A stretch of 64,000 nt of DNA, from contig CM038912.1 of assembly GCA_021904315.1 (NCBI GenBank), positions 23,782,949 to 23,846,948 of the forward strand, read 5' to 3'. Positions 9,580-22,652 of the stretch are shown here, piece by piece (position 1 is the first letter of the stretch; each line of letters opens with the position of its first letter). Source of the stretch: Sphagnum magellanicum (taxonomy: Eukaryota > Streptophyta > Sphagnopsida > Sphagnales > Sphagnaceae). The notes under the pieces are model-generated. The model made no database searches. It saw only the letters and a list, made by a program, of their open reading frames with translations, and was not told the origin of the DNA. The translations under genes were made by a program, and so were the position numbers.

Positions 9580-12500
9580 CAAGTATGTGTGTACCTCATT
9601 ATTGTTATTGGGAATTTTTTAGCACCCTTTTCTCCGAATGAAGCAGCTGTTTCTGGGTCCAACCATTCTCTTGATGTAGCATATGGTTTGTTGGTGCTGT
9701 CATTATGCAACAGGTGATATAGAAGGGGGACTCTACAAGTTAGCAGCTATGAAGATGTACTGTGATACTTCATGATACCTGTCGAATAGGCAGAATTTGA
9801 TGATGCTCCAGTATTTGAGCTTGAGCATCTAGGTCAGACAACTTATGAGCAGCAGTGCACGCACTGGTATTCTTAAGTCTAGTTTATGAGATTTATTTCA
9901 TTATGTCAATACAACATATTGGGTTTTTGAGCAAAGATGTATGATGTTGATGGCTCATGAAAGTAACTTGCTGGTGATAATTGATGCATCTGGATAAGTG
10001 GTTACCTTGTTTGACAGTTCCCTTCTTCACTGGAATCTAAAATCTTCCTTGATCCATTGAAGCAATCAGTAAATGTCTTAATGCATTTTGTGCAAATTAT
10101 AAAGACCAACCTAATTTGAGTGGTGGTTGCAAGTGAACCATTTGTGGGAGCTTCAATTGATACTTTGCGGTTTTGGCCTTCTTGACTGATCAATCCCTTA
10201 CAGTAAGTCTTGTCAAATTATTGAATGTGATGCTGATTAGGCCCATGATAATTCCATGGCATAGAACGTTGCTGATAGTTAAGTAGCATTCATTGTTCAA
10301 TTTCAATCTCAGAATTGCCTCATCCTTCAAACTACAAGATAGTTTGATGGTTCCAATCTATTATGGCAAATGTAGGAGTAATTGAGCTCTGGGAATCAGA
10401 TGAGAGAGCTAGACAATCAGAGGTTTGACAAGAGAAGCAGCTACAGAGCCAGAGAGCTCTAGTACTACTAGTCTAATATTTTTGCTAAGTGTTAGTGCAG
10501 CTATTAGAAGGAATTTTATCTTTTGCAACCAAGAAATCAACAACTAGATGTCCTAAATGACTACAGAATTGACTATAGTCATAGGATATTACTTCAAATC
10601 CTATGTGAAATAGTTTGTAGTCGAAAATTATTTGAATTTTGTTGATAGTGCATTTGACTAATAACTAATGATGTGATAACAAGAAAAATGACATCATTCT
10701 TTCATTGAAAGCTTTCATTTATATAACATCTATGATTAGTGACAAAATGACATGGATATCCAAAATATCATTTGAAAATGCAACTAGAATAAAATCATTT
10801 GAAATATGATTAAATAATAACTATGAAATTATTTACGTGGATAAAATGATGTGTCATTACATAGATAATGTGATCATACAATTATTTTACAATGATTCAA
10901 AATTGATTATTAACAATTTAATATGAATATAAAGAGACATAATGAACTACAACATGTAAGGAATTAATTTTGATTAATTTTATACATTTAGGTAATATAA
11001 TAACATTATCAAAGTTTTCTTAAATATACTTGATATACAATCCATTTTAAATATTCAATGTGAATAAATTAAATATAATACATTTTTTAAAAATTTAATG
11101 ATAAAATGTGATATATTATAAATATTTTTATATTCTAATTTAAAAATAAAATAGAAATGAAAAAGTGGGAAATATATAATTTATGTATACATTAAAATTT
11201 TATCATAATTTAAACAAAAAGTTAAATAATATATGTATATAAATAAACAAAATTATTTTACATGTGTACAAAATATATTATTACACAACTATATTAGATT
11301 ATATGTGTAAAATGAATAAAATTTATAATTTCAGAAAATTAGTTAATATTTTAATATTCAATATTATTATTATTCAAATTAAATTAATATATTTAGAGTA
11401 ATTTTATACATCTTATGCAATATGATTAATATAAAAAACATTATATATATATATATGATTTATGATCCATTTATAAATATTTTATGTGGATAAATTATAT
11501 GAACTCATACATCTAAATTAAAAGTTATTAACAAAAATATGGTATATTGGAAACAAAATTGTATAACATAAATTTTTAAATCAAATGAAGATTTAAGATA
11601 TGAAAAATATATTTAATTTATTCATGTATTAGCCATAAGGTTTTTTCCATTTACAAATCATATGTTTGAATTTAAATTTTACAAAGAATGGCCATTAAAA
11701 ATGTTATTCAATAACAAAATTCAAATAATTTTCTTTTGAGTTGAATTTAGATTTTTCATAAATAAATTATATAATTATGTACACTATTGAAGGAAATTTA
11801 TGAATAAATTTTCAATTTTTCATTTGGATAAATTATCAATAAGATATGAATTATCAAATTTGAAGTTTTATGTAATGTTTAAATGAAGTATGGTTTAAAT
11901 AAAATGAAAATTAAATAATTTACACAACAAGTAAGGTGATTTGGTGATAAAGGAGTTGAACTCCATCCTTGGGGTCCAAGGATCAAGCTTCACAAATGGC
12001 ATTTGTTGTGGTCAATGTTGGAATATTGATTGAATATTTTAGACCTACTTAAATTACCTAAGTTAGGTGGTTACCTAAGCAAGCTTAAGTAGGTAATAAA
12101 ATGATTTAGTTAACCACTTAAATTAGGTTTTTAACCTAGCTTAAGTGGCAACACATGTCAACAATTGATAGGATGAAAAATAATGAGATTAAAAATAATT
12201 GAAATAAACATATATCTTATTATTTATATTATATATAATAATATTTTAATAATATTTTTTTAAAAATTTAATAATGTTCCTTAAATTTTTGGAGCTAATT
12301 TGTAATAATAAAAAATAATTAAACAATGACCAAACTATCACTATTAACTTCACATATGTCCTTTATGACTAATGGATGATATTTGCCACCTAATTGTGCC
12401 ACATTATGTCCTAAATGACTATTGTCCTAAACAACTCATCCATAATGACTTTAGGGCTATTAGTTATTTTTGTCCTTTATGATTAGAATACTAGTTATAA

Positions 12501-12680
12501 ACCCACTCATATATTTGAAATTTTCTACTACTGAGCAATTGTAGTTGTAATAGCTCCTTCAATAACTGTAGTTACAGCTTGCTCTTCTTTAATTCCAGTT
12601 TCGCTTCACATTTTTAATAACTTTGTTGTCATCATGATCTTCACCAAGTTTGGGTTTTCAGTTATGTAATGTTCTTATGT
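9580..12680. other. Gene-free region; extreme AT-rich core at about 10.65-12.35 kb
   Basis: No coding feature. From about 10,650 to 12,350 the sequence is almost entirely A and T, with long stop-dense stretches and ATATAT runs, broken by a short normal patch near 11,930-12,180. The base composition differs visibly from both flanks. Matrix-attachment-like DNA or very old methylation-decayed repeats are both possible. Confidence 0.55.
12043..12148. repeat. Two adjacent short hairpins
   Basis: ACCTACTTAA at 12043 pairs with TTAAGTAGGT at 12085-12094. CCACTTAA at 12114 pairs with TTAAGTGG at 12141-12148. The DNA between is itself built of TTAGGT/ACCTAA repeats. This resembles the decayed centre of a foldback or MITE element. 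Confidence 0.5.
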
Positions 12681-13379
12681 AGAAATTATGATCTAGTGCA
12701 ATAAGGAGTACATTTGTTGTTTTTCATTTGATGATCAATCCTCAAGGAAGCTTTAAATTGTGTGAAGTGTTTGTTGCAGAGTTTGTTACAAAGTTTGTTG
12801 TTGGATTTTCTTTTCAAAAAAGAATTTTGTTGCTTTCCATTGATGATCCTTAAGGAAGTTTTTTTTTGTGTAGTTGTTGTTACAAAATTTTCATTATTAG
12901 GCATTTTGTTTTCAAATATTTTTGTTGCTTACCATTTAATGATCTTGAAAGCTTCAATTAATGATGGAAGTGTGCTTGTTTTTGTTGTAGTGGTTTGTGG
13001 ATAGTAATAACAATGGCCATGCTCCATGGCACATTAGATGTTACCATCTACTAAGCAGAGAATCTCATCAATGTGGAGAGGAGCATAAGCAATACCCTTG
13101 CTCTCTTCAAACATGTAGGTATTCATTTTATATGGGCTTGGTCAAATCATTTCAAGTTCAACTCCACTCTAATATGTCATATTGTTTCACAAGAGTTGTT
13201 ATCTTTCATGTTTGTAGGCTTTCAAAGCTATGGCAGTATTGAGGATTTACAAGGGATTAATCAAGGATTTGTGTGTGTGGGTCTATGTGTTGCAGTTAGT
13301 AAAATGGGTTAAATCACTAGTTAGGATTGGCAAGGGTTATAATTAATACTATGCAACCATGGATCTTGTACCTACATGA

Positions 13380-13556
13380 ATGGGGCACACATGGGTGCTC
13401 AAAGGACAAATAGCAGATCTTGTGCGGGATGAGTCCTTTAAGGTCTATTGTGCCCATACCGTGGCTGATGTGCAAATCTCCATCAAGGAAGATGCAATAG
13501 TGGGTTCAATCGTGATCAATAGAGCAAAAGTGGACGGTCAGATAATAAAAGAATAG
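13380..13556 (+). pseudogene. Short coding-like frame, unknown family
   Basis: ATG to TAG, 58 codons, with balanced amino-acid composition (for example VRDESFKVYCAHTVADVQIS) unlike the Phe/Leu/Lys-rich noise frames around it. The next frame (13565-13822) continues with Asp/Met-rich sequence, which could be the same gene after a frameshift. I do not recognise a family. It lies in a zone of other gene relics and may be another captured or dead exon. Confidence 0.25.
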
Positions 13557-14835
13557 AGTCAAAAATGCATGTCATGGACATTTTTATGTGGAGTTGTTAT
13601 ATGTTTGAAAAGGAAATCATGATGGTGCACAACAAATGCAATGTTGAAGATTACCATGATGTTGATGTTCTAGACTATGATTATGAAGGATCTCCAATGG
13701 AAACTCTAATGAAAGTAATATTGCTACATTTCAACATTTTAGTCTTAAGTAGTCTTACATTATGTACAATGTATCTTTTACTGGCCATATTACATGATAT
13801 CTTAGGTTTCTATATAAATTGACTACTATATCAACTATTAGAAGTGCTTGAAGACAAATCATGGTTCAAACTTTTGTGTCATTGTCAAATGAGATAGTGA
13901 ATAAACAATCTTCTTTGTTATTGTATAATCTACAAAGGCTTCCACTAACCAAATTAAGTAATCCTTCTTTATATTAAGTAGCTCACATAATTTGTTCTTT
14001 TCTAAGTCATGAGAAATAATTATGTGCAAGATTTTATTTTTCTTTTGTCATTCAATGACATCTTATGGAAGGGAGGTGTTAATTTTTTCTTTTTTTCTTT
14101 CATTTGTGCTCTCTTTGCTGGCCATAATTTGAAGACTAGAAATATGACCCTAACTTAAGCTTTCAAGACCAAATATGAGATTTACTCGAATGAGCAACCT
14201 ATACCTAGAAGGAAGAGAAAGACACTTGAATAGGAAAATGTTGATGTGGACATGGACTATTTACTTAGGAACCTTCAACGTCCAAAATTGAGACTCAAGA
14301 AGAAATGATTCAATGTATGTGGGCAGTTGAGTTGGCTGTCAAGGAGGTGCTAATAGCCAAAATAAATAAAAAATTATCAACTAGGAGTTTCCACCAACAA
14401 ATTAGTCTCTATTTATGGATCCTAATCATCCTCTAGCAACACTTTAGGCAAGGATCTTATCTAAAGCAATGTGTTATAACATTTTCCAACGTCACACAAT
14501 TTTTTTATATAATGTTGCCCATTCCATTCAAAAGGTTGTAGGGTTTGGAAAGGCAATGGCAGAATAGTTACTTCATCTAGAAGTGGAAAAAAATTGTTTG
14601 AATCTAACGGATCTATTTATGGGGTTTATCTTTGATGCAAGGGTGGGGCATATAACATTACCAAATGTGGACGCTAGAGATGATATAAAGGATGTGAGTA
14701 ATGTGCAACACTCTTCACTACCAGCCTTACCAAGTGGGTTCATTGAGTTTGCCTTTGTGGTGCTCCTACAAGTAAAGAATATGTCTTGCAAGGCATTTTG
14801 CTTGAAGGAAGTTTCACAAATTTGGTTCAACAAAT

Positions 14836-14860
14836 GTGGCTTGGCTTGGCTTGGCTTGGC
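14836..14860. repeat. (TTGGC)n short tandem repeat
   Basis: Four to five perfect TTGGC units. Confidence 0.9.
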
Positions 14861-15321
14861 ATGAAAGTGGTTATGGAGCTTCTAGTTTAGTTATTTCTTG
14901 TGGCCGCAAAGTATAGTAAGGATTGTTGAATCAAATGTTGTCATTTTTTTTTCATTGTCAGTTTGGGGCCAGTTGGAACCTATGTGCCATGAACCAGTGC
15001 AGGGTAGAGAGTTGCAGACTAGTAGGATTCAGGTCATATGACTCTAGCTTCTTTGGCTTGTGAACCCAACCCCTTCTCTTATTATGGTGTTCCTAATGTC
15101 TTGACTCCAATGATATGTCTCAAAGGTCTTAAAGCAAGTTGCATGTTAAGGCCTTTGACCTTTTGACAAAATTACTATTCATCATGGTTGGTAGTAAGAA
15201 TGGGAATCTAAAATAAAGGTCTTAAGGCTGAAGTTTGTAATCTAAATTTCAAAGTTGACAAAGAAATAAGAGTATTATCAATTCTTGTTCATTTGGGTGT
15301 TGCTTTGCAATGCATGTGTAG

Positions 15322-16586
15322 GAAAATCCCTTGTCATTATTTGGACAGTGTAGTGATGATGATGGTGATGAAAACAATACACCATTGGATGTGAATGGGA
15401 CAAAGGTCTTAAGTCTCAACAATGCCAAGATCTTAGAGCATGTGGATGAACATGTATTTTCTTGTTTATTACCCACAAAGTCATCTCGGTTTGTTGTTTA
15501 CAAATAGATGGCAACATCAAATTATTCAATCTATTGTTGGGGGATTATGGGTAAACATGGTGCATAGTTGACATTTGTCATCTATCAACCACTACGTATT
15601 TTGAAATTGTCAATACATGGTGAGTGCAAAAGTATTTTGTTTATGTTTTCATCTTTGACTTGAAAAATTAGTTGCTTGAATTCAAGACTGGATGTTGTTA
15701 TCTTGATGCAAATGTAAGAGTGTTGTTGTGTTTATGTCACTGATGACTATGATTTTGATTGTGAAGGTGGCAAACTTCTTTGCAGATTTGGAAACAACAA
15801 ATATGTTGGGGGATGAAAACATTACAAGTGAGAGTGTATTGGATGTGCCATGGGACAAATCAACAACTTCTTTTACCCTAACAAAAGTCGTAAAAGAAGA
15901 TGGTGAAATCTCCACTCATAATGGGGACATATTTGAGAACACAAAATTGGGAAAGCAGGGGCCATAGTTGGCATCTAGGTCTATTGGAATAGTTGCAGAT
16001 CATGGCTTTGATGTGGTGTGTGATTGGGAAGCCATCTTGCTTGAAAAAACTAGAAAGTACTACTATTGGAACAAGCTTACTGGTGAAACCACATTGGAGA
16101 AACCTATTTTTTTCAACAACATGAAGCATTAATGAAAGCTAGAGAAGTTGAAAGCTCCAAAAAGTTAGACAAGGAACAAGTGCTAGAAAAACAACATGTT
16201 GGAAAAGTCTACAATTTTGTTTCATCTATTAAGCTATAAATTGAATCCAAGGTAGATTGTGAACATGATGGACCTATGAAAGCCCCTTTAGGTGTCTTGG
16301 AACAGCTAATGGCAAGTCCAATTTCAGATTCTCATATTGGTATTCAAAATGATTCTCATAAGGATCTAGAAATTGGGATTACTGATGTTTTTGGCAATGG
16401 TGAAAATGGTGTAGATGAGGTTCAAAATGACAACAATCTCACCACATCCCCCAAACCTAACAATTGTGAAGTAGACAAGGATGTGATGATTGAATCTTAT
16501 GACAAAGCAAAGGTTTCAATGGCAATGTTGAAGAGTCTAACAGCCACTCTGGACCATAATCTAACAAACAATTTTTGAAAAGCCAG
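15322..16586 (+). pseudogene. WW-domain protein fragment, formin-binding protein 4 (FNBP4)-like, decayed
   Basis: Three segments can be read. (1) 15322-15504, after a TGTAG acceptor: ENPLSLFGQCSDDDGDEN and onward, the Asn-Pro-Leu / acidic 'SDD' signature seen near the N terminus of plant FNBP4-like proteins; it ends at TAG. (2) 15767-16130: an acidic linker, an in-frame TAG at 15965, then a WW domain (about 16022-16106) with the first Trp in DWEAIL, an aromatic core YYYWN and TGET; the second signature Trp is replaced by Leu (TTLEKP). (3) About 16126-16586, shifted one frame: a Lys/Glu-rich stretch, a TAA at 16237, a long acidic stretch and a TGA at 16576, ending at a plausible donor (GCCAG/GTATGT). 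WW domains bind proline-rich ligands. With three internal stops in (2) and (3), a frame change and a lost Trp, this is dead. The intron-like borders argue against a processed copy. Confidence 0.65.
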
Positions 16587-17599
16587 GTATGTTTCACATA
16601 TTAATTCGATAGGTGTATTCAATTCCCAATAAGGTAGTTTATTTATGGTTTTATTTTGCTTTGCTTATTTGATCTGCTTGTTAACACCATGACTTGTCAA
16701 GTTATGGAAAGTTTCATAACAATTTTGAAAAGTTTGATTATTTGAAATGTCCATGTATATGTACAGGGATATAGTCATGATTACGATGATACTTTGCAAT
16801 GGGCTTTGAATTTCTTTTCCATGTGTTGTTATTGATAACTTGTAATGAAATTGTTGGACCTCTTAATGGTGTAAAGGAACCAGTTCTAACAAATGTGACA
16901 CTTTTTATAAAATTGGGGGAGATATATATTAGCGCAGTGGACCAAGGTTTTGGCAAGGTAGGATAATCATGTTCTATGCAATCTCAGTTTTAGTTTGTTC
17001 CATCTGCTACATCCAAATTCCTATTGGGAAATAATTGACACCTATTGTGTGCATTGTAATGTTTCTATTTTTTTGTTCATTTAAGAACATACAATATGAA
17101 CTTTCATAAACACTAAAGATTTACATCCTTGGGTTGTCCGCACTATTTGACAAATCATGTGACCACTGACCACCTACCCTAATACCTTTTTTTTTGTTTG
17201 CAAGGATGCCTTACAACTAGTACCTTTATGGGTGCGCCTAACTATTAAAGCAGAAATAAGATTATCATATTACAAAACAATAGCAAAGGAATGCAACAAC
17301 TTTGTATGGCTCATATGGCATGTGATGGAATTGTGTTTACAAAGTTGCCATGTGTGTTTAATTGTGGGATGTGCACATGGAATCATTGAACAAGTTGTAC
17401 ATGCCATAGTGAAAGCTAGAATCTAACAAAGGTGTCAATTATTCCTTGATGTGCAAAGTGAAGCTTGTTATTTACGTGGGTTTTACATAGAGATGTGCAT
17501 AAAAAGTTATATATACAAACTTAAGAGGTATGGGCGTTTTTCATCCCTTCACCATTACATTCACAACTTTGGTTCATGGATTTTGATTTGTTGATTTGT

Positions 17600-19083
17600 T
17601 CATATGACTTCAACATTTACATATGATACCAAGTTCCTTTTCAAATACCAATACTTTTTGTATGATGTAGGTTTTCTTTTAAGGTTATTATAGCATGTAC
17701 TAAACATACTATCAAAATATTGAATGTAATGGTTTTCCATTTTATCAACCTTGTACTTATGCATATTTGAATACAAAATATCCAACTTAAATGTTAGATC
17801 AATTGTTTTGTTCATATTAATGTCATGTTTCATTTTCTTGGGTGGTTTACGCATATGTTGTTTGAACCCTTTATATGGATCAATATTATGCCCAATGTAT
17901 ATTTTGTTATTGTTCTCACATTTAATGTTATACACAAAATGTTCTTGTATCTTATTCAAAGACCTTTTTTTGTAGGTACATTACATTTCTGGACAACATT
18001 ATTTGCAATTGGATTTTTCTTGTTGTTTTTTGATCCAAGAGGTCGACCACAACTTTTCTTTGGACTAATTGGGTTATCCTTTTCATGAACTTCAATTAGA
18101 CTAGCTTGTTTGTCCTTTTGTTTTTATGCTTCAGGCAAAAGTAATGTTTTCTTTAGACGTTTCAAAGGCTATGTTTTTGCAACCTTTGTTTTTTCAGTGT
18201 CAAAATCATCAAGCTTAACTATTTCTAAAACATGTTGAACATTGATAGATTTTGAATTTTTTTCCACTTGAGTTGGCAATGAAACTTGTTAGTTGTCGAT
18301 TGATTTTTTTGTAAGAGATTCCACCTTTTGAGAAGGGACAACAAAGGGTAGTGATGCAAAATCATCTTTCACAATTGTGTCCAATTCTTGAAGAATGTTT
18401 TCCATGGCTTGGTAGGACTAGAAAAAAATGTAAGATGTTATGTCATCCTTTTTATCAAATTTAAACAACATACATTTGAAGTGGTATCGACTTGAAGTTC
18501 CTTTGTAAGTAGACTATATTTTTTTATGGATTAAATTGTATGCATTTCATTTATTGAGATGAATGTCATCTTGGTCATAGTTGACATTCAAAATGTCCAT
18601 GAAAATAACAACATGACCTAAAATTTGTAAAAATTATTAGCACCAAATCTAAATTCTACTTTTGAATATTCTAACCTTGTATTAATATTTAAAACTAGTA
18701 AAAGACTCTTTTGCTAACATCAAAATAAGCAATGTTACATTTTTTTATAACAATTTAGTCTCAACTTACGATTGGGCCTTTGTATGTAAAATATTTGGAC
18801 ATGGAAGGTAGTTGTTGTGTGTTGACAAAAATATTGTCTTTTTCTGCACCCAACCATCTATAAATTCTTTTAATTGTCTATAGGTTTGAAATGATTGTTT
18901 GCCTTGAAAATCCTGATTTCCACAATTGTCTAGAATCGTTTCTTAACCCATGGTAACACACCATTGTTTTTTTTATGGTGATGATGATGTTTTGTTTGGT
19001 GCCAACATAAGGAATTGAAATGCAAATTTTTCTATTAGATTTTGGAGCACAAAATCCAATCTACTTGAAGAACTTAAAGCCAT
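17600..19083 (-). pseudogene. GIY-YIG nuclease-domain gene with AT-hook-like motif, decayed
   Basis: Right to left: an upstream exon-like part (about 19083-18770) ends at a good donor (ATC/GTAAGT). A short intron follows, with an acceptor at about 18618 (ATTTTAG), then an exon that stays recognisable in one frame despite several stops (for example KLDDFDTEKTK, LPFVVPSQKVE). It contains GRPLGSKN (about 18031-18055), an AT-hook-like motif. After a frameshift near 17960 comes the GIY-YIG domain, open from 17959 to 17600. VYNI and KIYIG supply the two signature strands, with HM.KPP, a conserved-looking His, and E75 in MENHYI as the likely metal ligand. The usual catalytic Arg on the first helix is Gly (DPYKGFKQH). 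The open frame has no ATG. No reverse transcriptase lies next to it, so a Penelope-type retroelement is not supported; a cellular, possibly multi-copy gene family is more likely. Confidence 0.6.
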
Positions 19084-21989
19084 GACTGTTAAAATCAAAA
19101 TTTACATTAGTTATTTGTCATGTTGTTTCACTCTTTTATACACCTTAAAATGGAAGTTGAAAAAAATATATTGGAAAGTCATAAGTTGTTTAATTCTTTT
19201 CATATTTTCAAATAGACATAATCTTTTGGTGTTCCATATTGTTCACAAAAATCTTCAACTCCAATCCAACTTCATACACCAAAGATATGGAATTTAGAAA
19301 ATATACTTAATTCAAAATGAATTCATTTGTATTTCTTTGTTTAATCACAAGGTCGATGTTCAAAAATTAGAAATAACCTTGTTTGGTCACTATCCCATTG
19401 TTCAATTACTAGTCATATGAAGATTGGTTGGATGAAAAAAATTGAAAATTTCAAAATTAAAAAAAAAAAAAACTACCATGTGGTAGGTTCAAATTGGTGC
19501 CAAACATCTTTTTTATGTTTGTAAAATCACAAAAAATAAAAATAAAAAGTGGAGGTCCAAATTGGACCCCCCCTCCCCTTTAACTTAAGCCTTCCCCAAA
19601 CTTTGCAAACCTCCAAACTAGACCCAACCCTAGGAGGCTTTTGAGCTCAAGCCCATTGGTGATGGTGGTTTAAGCCCATTTGAACTCTTACAATGGAGAT
19701 GGTGGGGTAGTTATGGTGGTTGTTGCACTCGTTCCTATTGTTCTTGTTACTAGGGTTGTGCAAATAACAACACGATGATGATCAAGATCGAAAGATGGAC
19801 CTTTCTTACCCATTTTTCTTTCATTTTTCTTTTGGTTCCTTCTAGTTGTAGCAAATGTGTTATTGCTTGAAGACACAAGACAAGGAGGAAAATGTGATAA
19901 AATTCCCCTTGATCAATTTGTTATTGAAAAGGAACCCAATTAGGAGCTTAAGCTCCTAACAATGGTTGTGGTGATGGTTCATCGTGGCCATTGCCACTTT
20001 GCACTTGTTGATGATGAAAGAGATAAAGAGGGAGAAAATTAGCAAAACAAATTGAAAGAAAAGAGGGGGGGGGGAGCTTGTGATAAAAGCAAAGGTTCCT
20101 TTTCCTATTCTTATATTTTTCTCCATGCAATTCCTTCATAGGGGCTACTCATAGTATTACTTTTTATTTTCCTTTTTTTTCACACAACCTTACATTTTGG
20201 GATACATTGGCCCCATTGGGGTTCAAATCCCCAAGAAGTGTTAGAAACACACAATAAAAAAAAACCACAACCATGTCACATAATGTTAATAGACAAAACT
20301 TGTGCAACAAATCTTGTCCACAAACACCAATGAGTTTCTTGAATGCCATAAAATTTAGGAGTTTACTTTTGGTGATTCAAAGTATGATTCACATGTAACA
20401 CATAAGAATCTAAGCCCAAACATAATGTTCACAAAATTGCAAAAATGCATAAATAATTTTCTTAAATAAAAAAACACAATCTTGAACAATTTGTTGGAAT
20501 TTTTAATTATCAAAAGTGATTTGTTATCCACAACAAAAGGGTTTTGAGCCCCATCCATGAAATAATTGGAACCTATTCACATTGGAATTAATTTTTCATT
20601 AATCAACCACTAAACCAATTAATTAGGTTAAACAAATTTAATGTTAAACTAATCATGACTTAACTAAATAACTAACATAACACACATGACAAATGTTTAA
20701 GCACCTTTCAAGGTTATTTTTAGAAATCTAGCATATTAAACTTTGGCATCATTAATATCATATTGTATTACTTTTGGCATAACATGGCAAAGCCATGAAC
20801 GAATGAATCGGCTTGGTAATTGAAAAGGATAATAAGAAACTATGCTTATTAATGTATTTGTTAAGGTTTTAAAATTAAACCTTTTCTTTTTCACATAAGA
20901 ATTTTTTTTGTTAAACAAAACCTTTATTTAATTTGAAATAATTATGTCTATTGTGTTGTGTACCTCAAAAATTCCCATAATGACATGTGCAAGTTCCATG
21001 AAAATTATTAATGAAGTTCAAAACCATAGCAAATGTGCCATATCCAACATGAAACATTAAAAGATCAAATGAAATTATGTATGTAATACATTCATCAAGA
21101 AAATAAAAAATATGTTTTTCCTTAATTTTATCTATAATAGTTTGGAATAAATCAATCATTAATTAGTGTTGAGGTGGAACTGCACACATTGACATTGTTG
21201 TAAAACCAAAATACTTTAGTTAAGGACCTTCAATAAAAAACAATGAACAATGACCTAGATCTTCAAAAAAATAGATTTGGCTCAACATGCATTTCATGAG
21301 GATCTAGTGTTGTATATTGCAATATCTTATAAATGATTTTTTAGATATATATTTTTTGGAATTCTTTGTTCAAACCTACCTCAACATGCATTTTGTGAAG
21401 AAAACAACAATGATATTTTTTAAATGTTTATATCTCATTATCACCTTTTTTTTTTTTTTCCTTTGCACCAACAACCCCACCTTCTATATTATTTATGAGA
21501 AACATGTCTTTTTAAAAACTTGTATCATAATTTTTGTTATAATGCCAAACCCTTATTCTTCATATGGACAAAATTCATAAATTGAACAGTACACACAACA
21601 CATTGTGTGATATGGGGATTACAATACTTGATTTTTACACCATCATTGACAACAATAAAAACCCCAATAATTTAACATGATGAAAAGGATACCATAAAGC
21701 CACATTGGCCATTAATTTTGGAAGGAACAATGCCCACATTACATCTACATTAGGATTGGATGTAACTTGTGATCCAATGGGTTAATGAAAACAAAGAAAA
21801 TGATGATGACACTGTCACCAAAAAAAGGGGGCTCACCTAGGTATGTATATGCCCAACATTAAAGGAAAATTTTAGCATTGAGTATTCAGTGCATCAGCAC
21901 AACAAGATGAGAACACACAATTTATCAAACCTAGATACATTAATAACATAATAACAAGATTTTTTTTATAGACCTTTCATCGTAACCTT
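19084..21989. other. Gene-free, stop-dense AT-rich DNA
   Basis: No gene is supported. The region contains A/T homopolymers and short open frames rich in Phe, Leu, Lys and Asn. A GGGGTTCAAATCCCC stem-loop at about 20218-20233 resembles a tRNA T-arm but has no other tRNA parts. Confidence 0.5.
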
Positions 21990-22554
21990 AGTGACGCGCT
22001 CCCAAGTCTCTAGTTAGCCCCAAGTTGGGGCTAAGTCATTCAAGTTACAAAAATGCGGGGGACTTGGGGCACGCTCCTAGCTTCTAGCACTAAAGAGGGT
22101 AAGAGGGGTGTGTTGAAAGTTCCGGGATTAGACTAGGAAGAGGGACAAACTACTTAGTTACTTGGTCCTGCATCCAAAACCAACCAACAAGTTGGTTAAT
22201 ACTCATTTGGAACACTTTTGGTGTTGGGACAAGCCACGGGCAACCTTGGACTCACTTGACTCACCACGGCCCGGACTCGAGGGAAGCCACCACCTTCCCC
22301 CATATAGTATTCTCTGCGTCTCACCGCTACACTTGCATCCGAATGACACTTTTTCCCGGGACTTCCAAAGTGGAGTCCCGAAACTGTCCTGGTTTGGACT
22401 TCCGGGACTTTGGGCGTTCATACCTTCTCGCCCTGACCTTCGATTGGGATGAGGTCTAAAGCAAACTTGTAACTCTCCTCGAGAGCTTTCCAATGGTGTG
22501 TTGCACTCCACTTGCACACACCGGGATCAGGTCGATTCCTGACTTTTAGTGGTC

Positions 22555-22581
22555 GGGAGTCAAACTACTAGTTTGACTCCC
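22555..22581. repeat. Near-perfect 27-bp palindrome within the foldback arm
   Basis: GGGAGTCAAACTA is followed directly by its near reverse complement CTAGTTTGACTCCC. The arms contain TTTGAC/GTCAAA, the core of plant W-boxes, but this is probably part of the transposon structure and not a regulatory site. Confidence 0.8.
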
Positions 22582-22612
22582 AGCCTTTCTTTCGACCATA
22601 ACTTGTGCTATA

Positions 22613-22652
22613 AATGTCCAAATGGCTCATGCGAAGCCATTTTGGACATTTA
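22613..22652. repeat. 40-bp hairpin within the foldback arm
   Basis: AAATGTCCAAATGGCT pairs with AGCCATTTTGGACATTT across a 7-base loop, with one bulged base. Confidence 0.8.

Noticed and set aside
14583-14864. 93-codon open frame as a gene
   Set aside because: No recognisable domain, it ends in the TTGGC tandem repeat, and the minus strand is equally open.
17600-18430. Penelope-like retroelement based on the GIY-YIG domain
   Set aside because: No reverse transcriptase lies on either side, and the upstream part has introns and an AT-hook-like motif not expected of such elements.
20205-20240. T-arm-like GGGGTTCAAATCCCC suggesting a tRNA
   Set aside because: No acceptor stem, D-arm or anticodon arm can be folded upstream; it is only a short palindrome.
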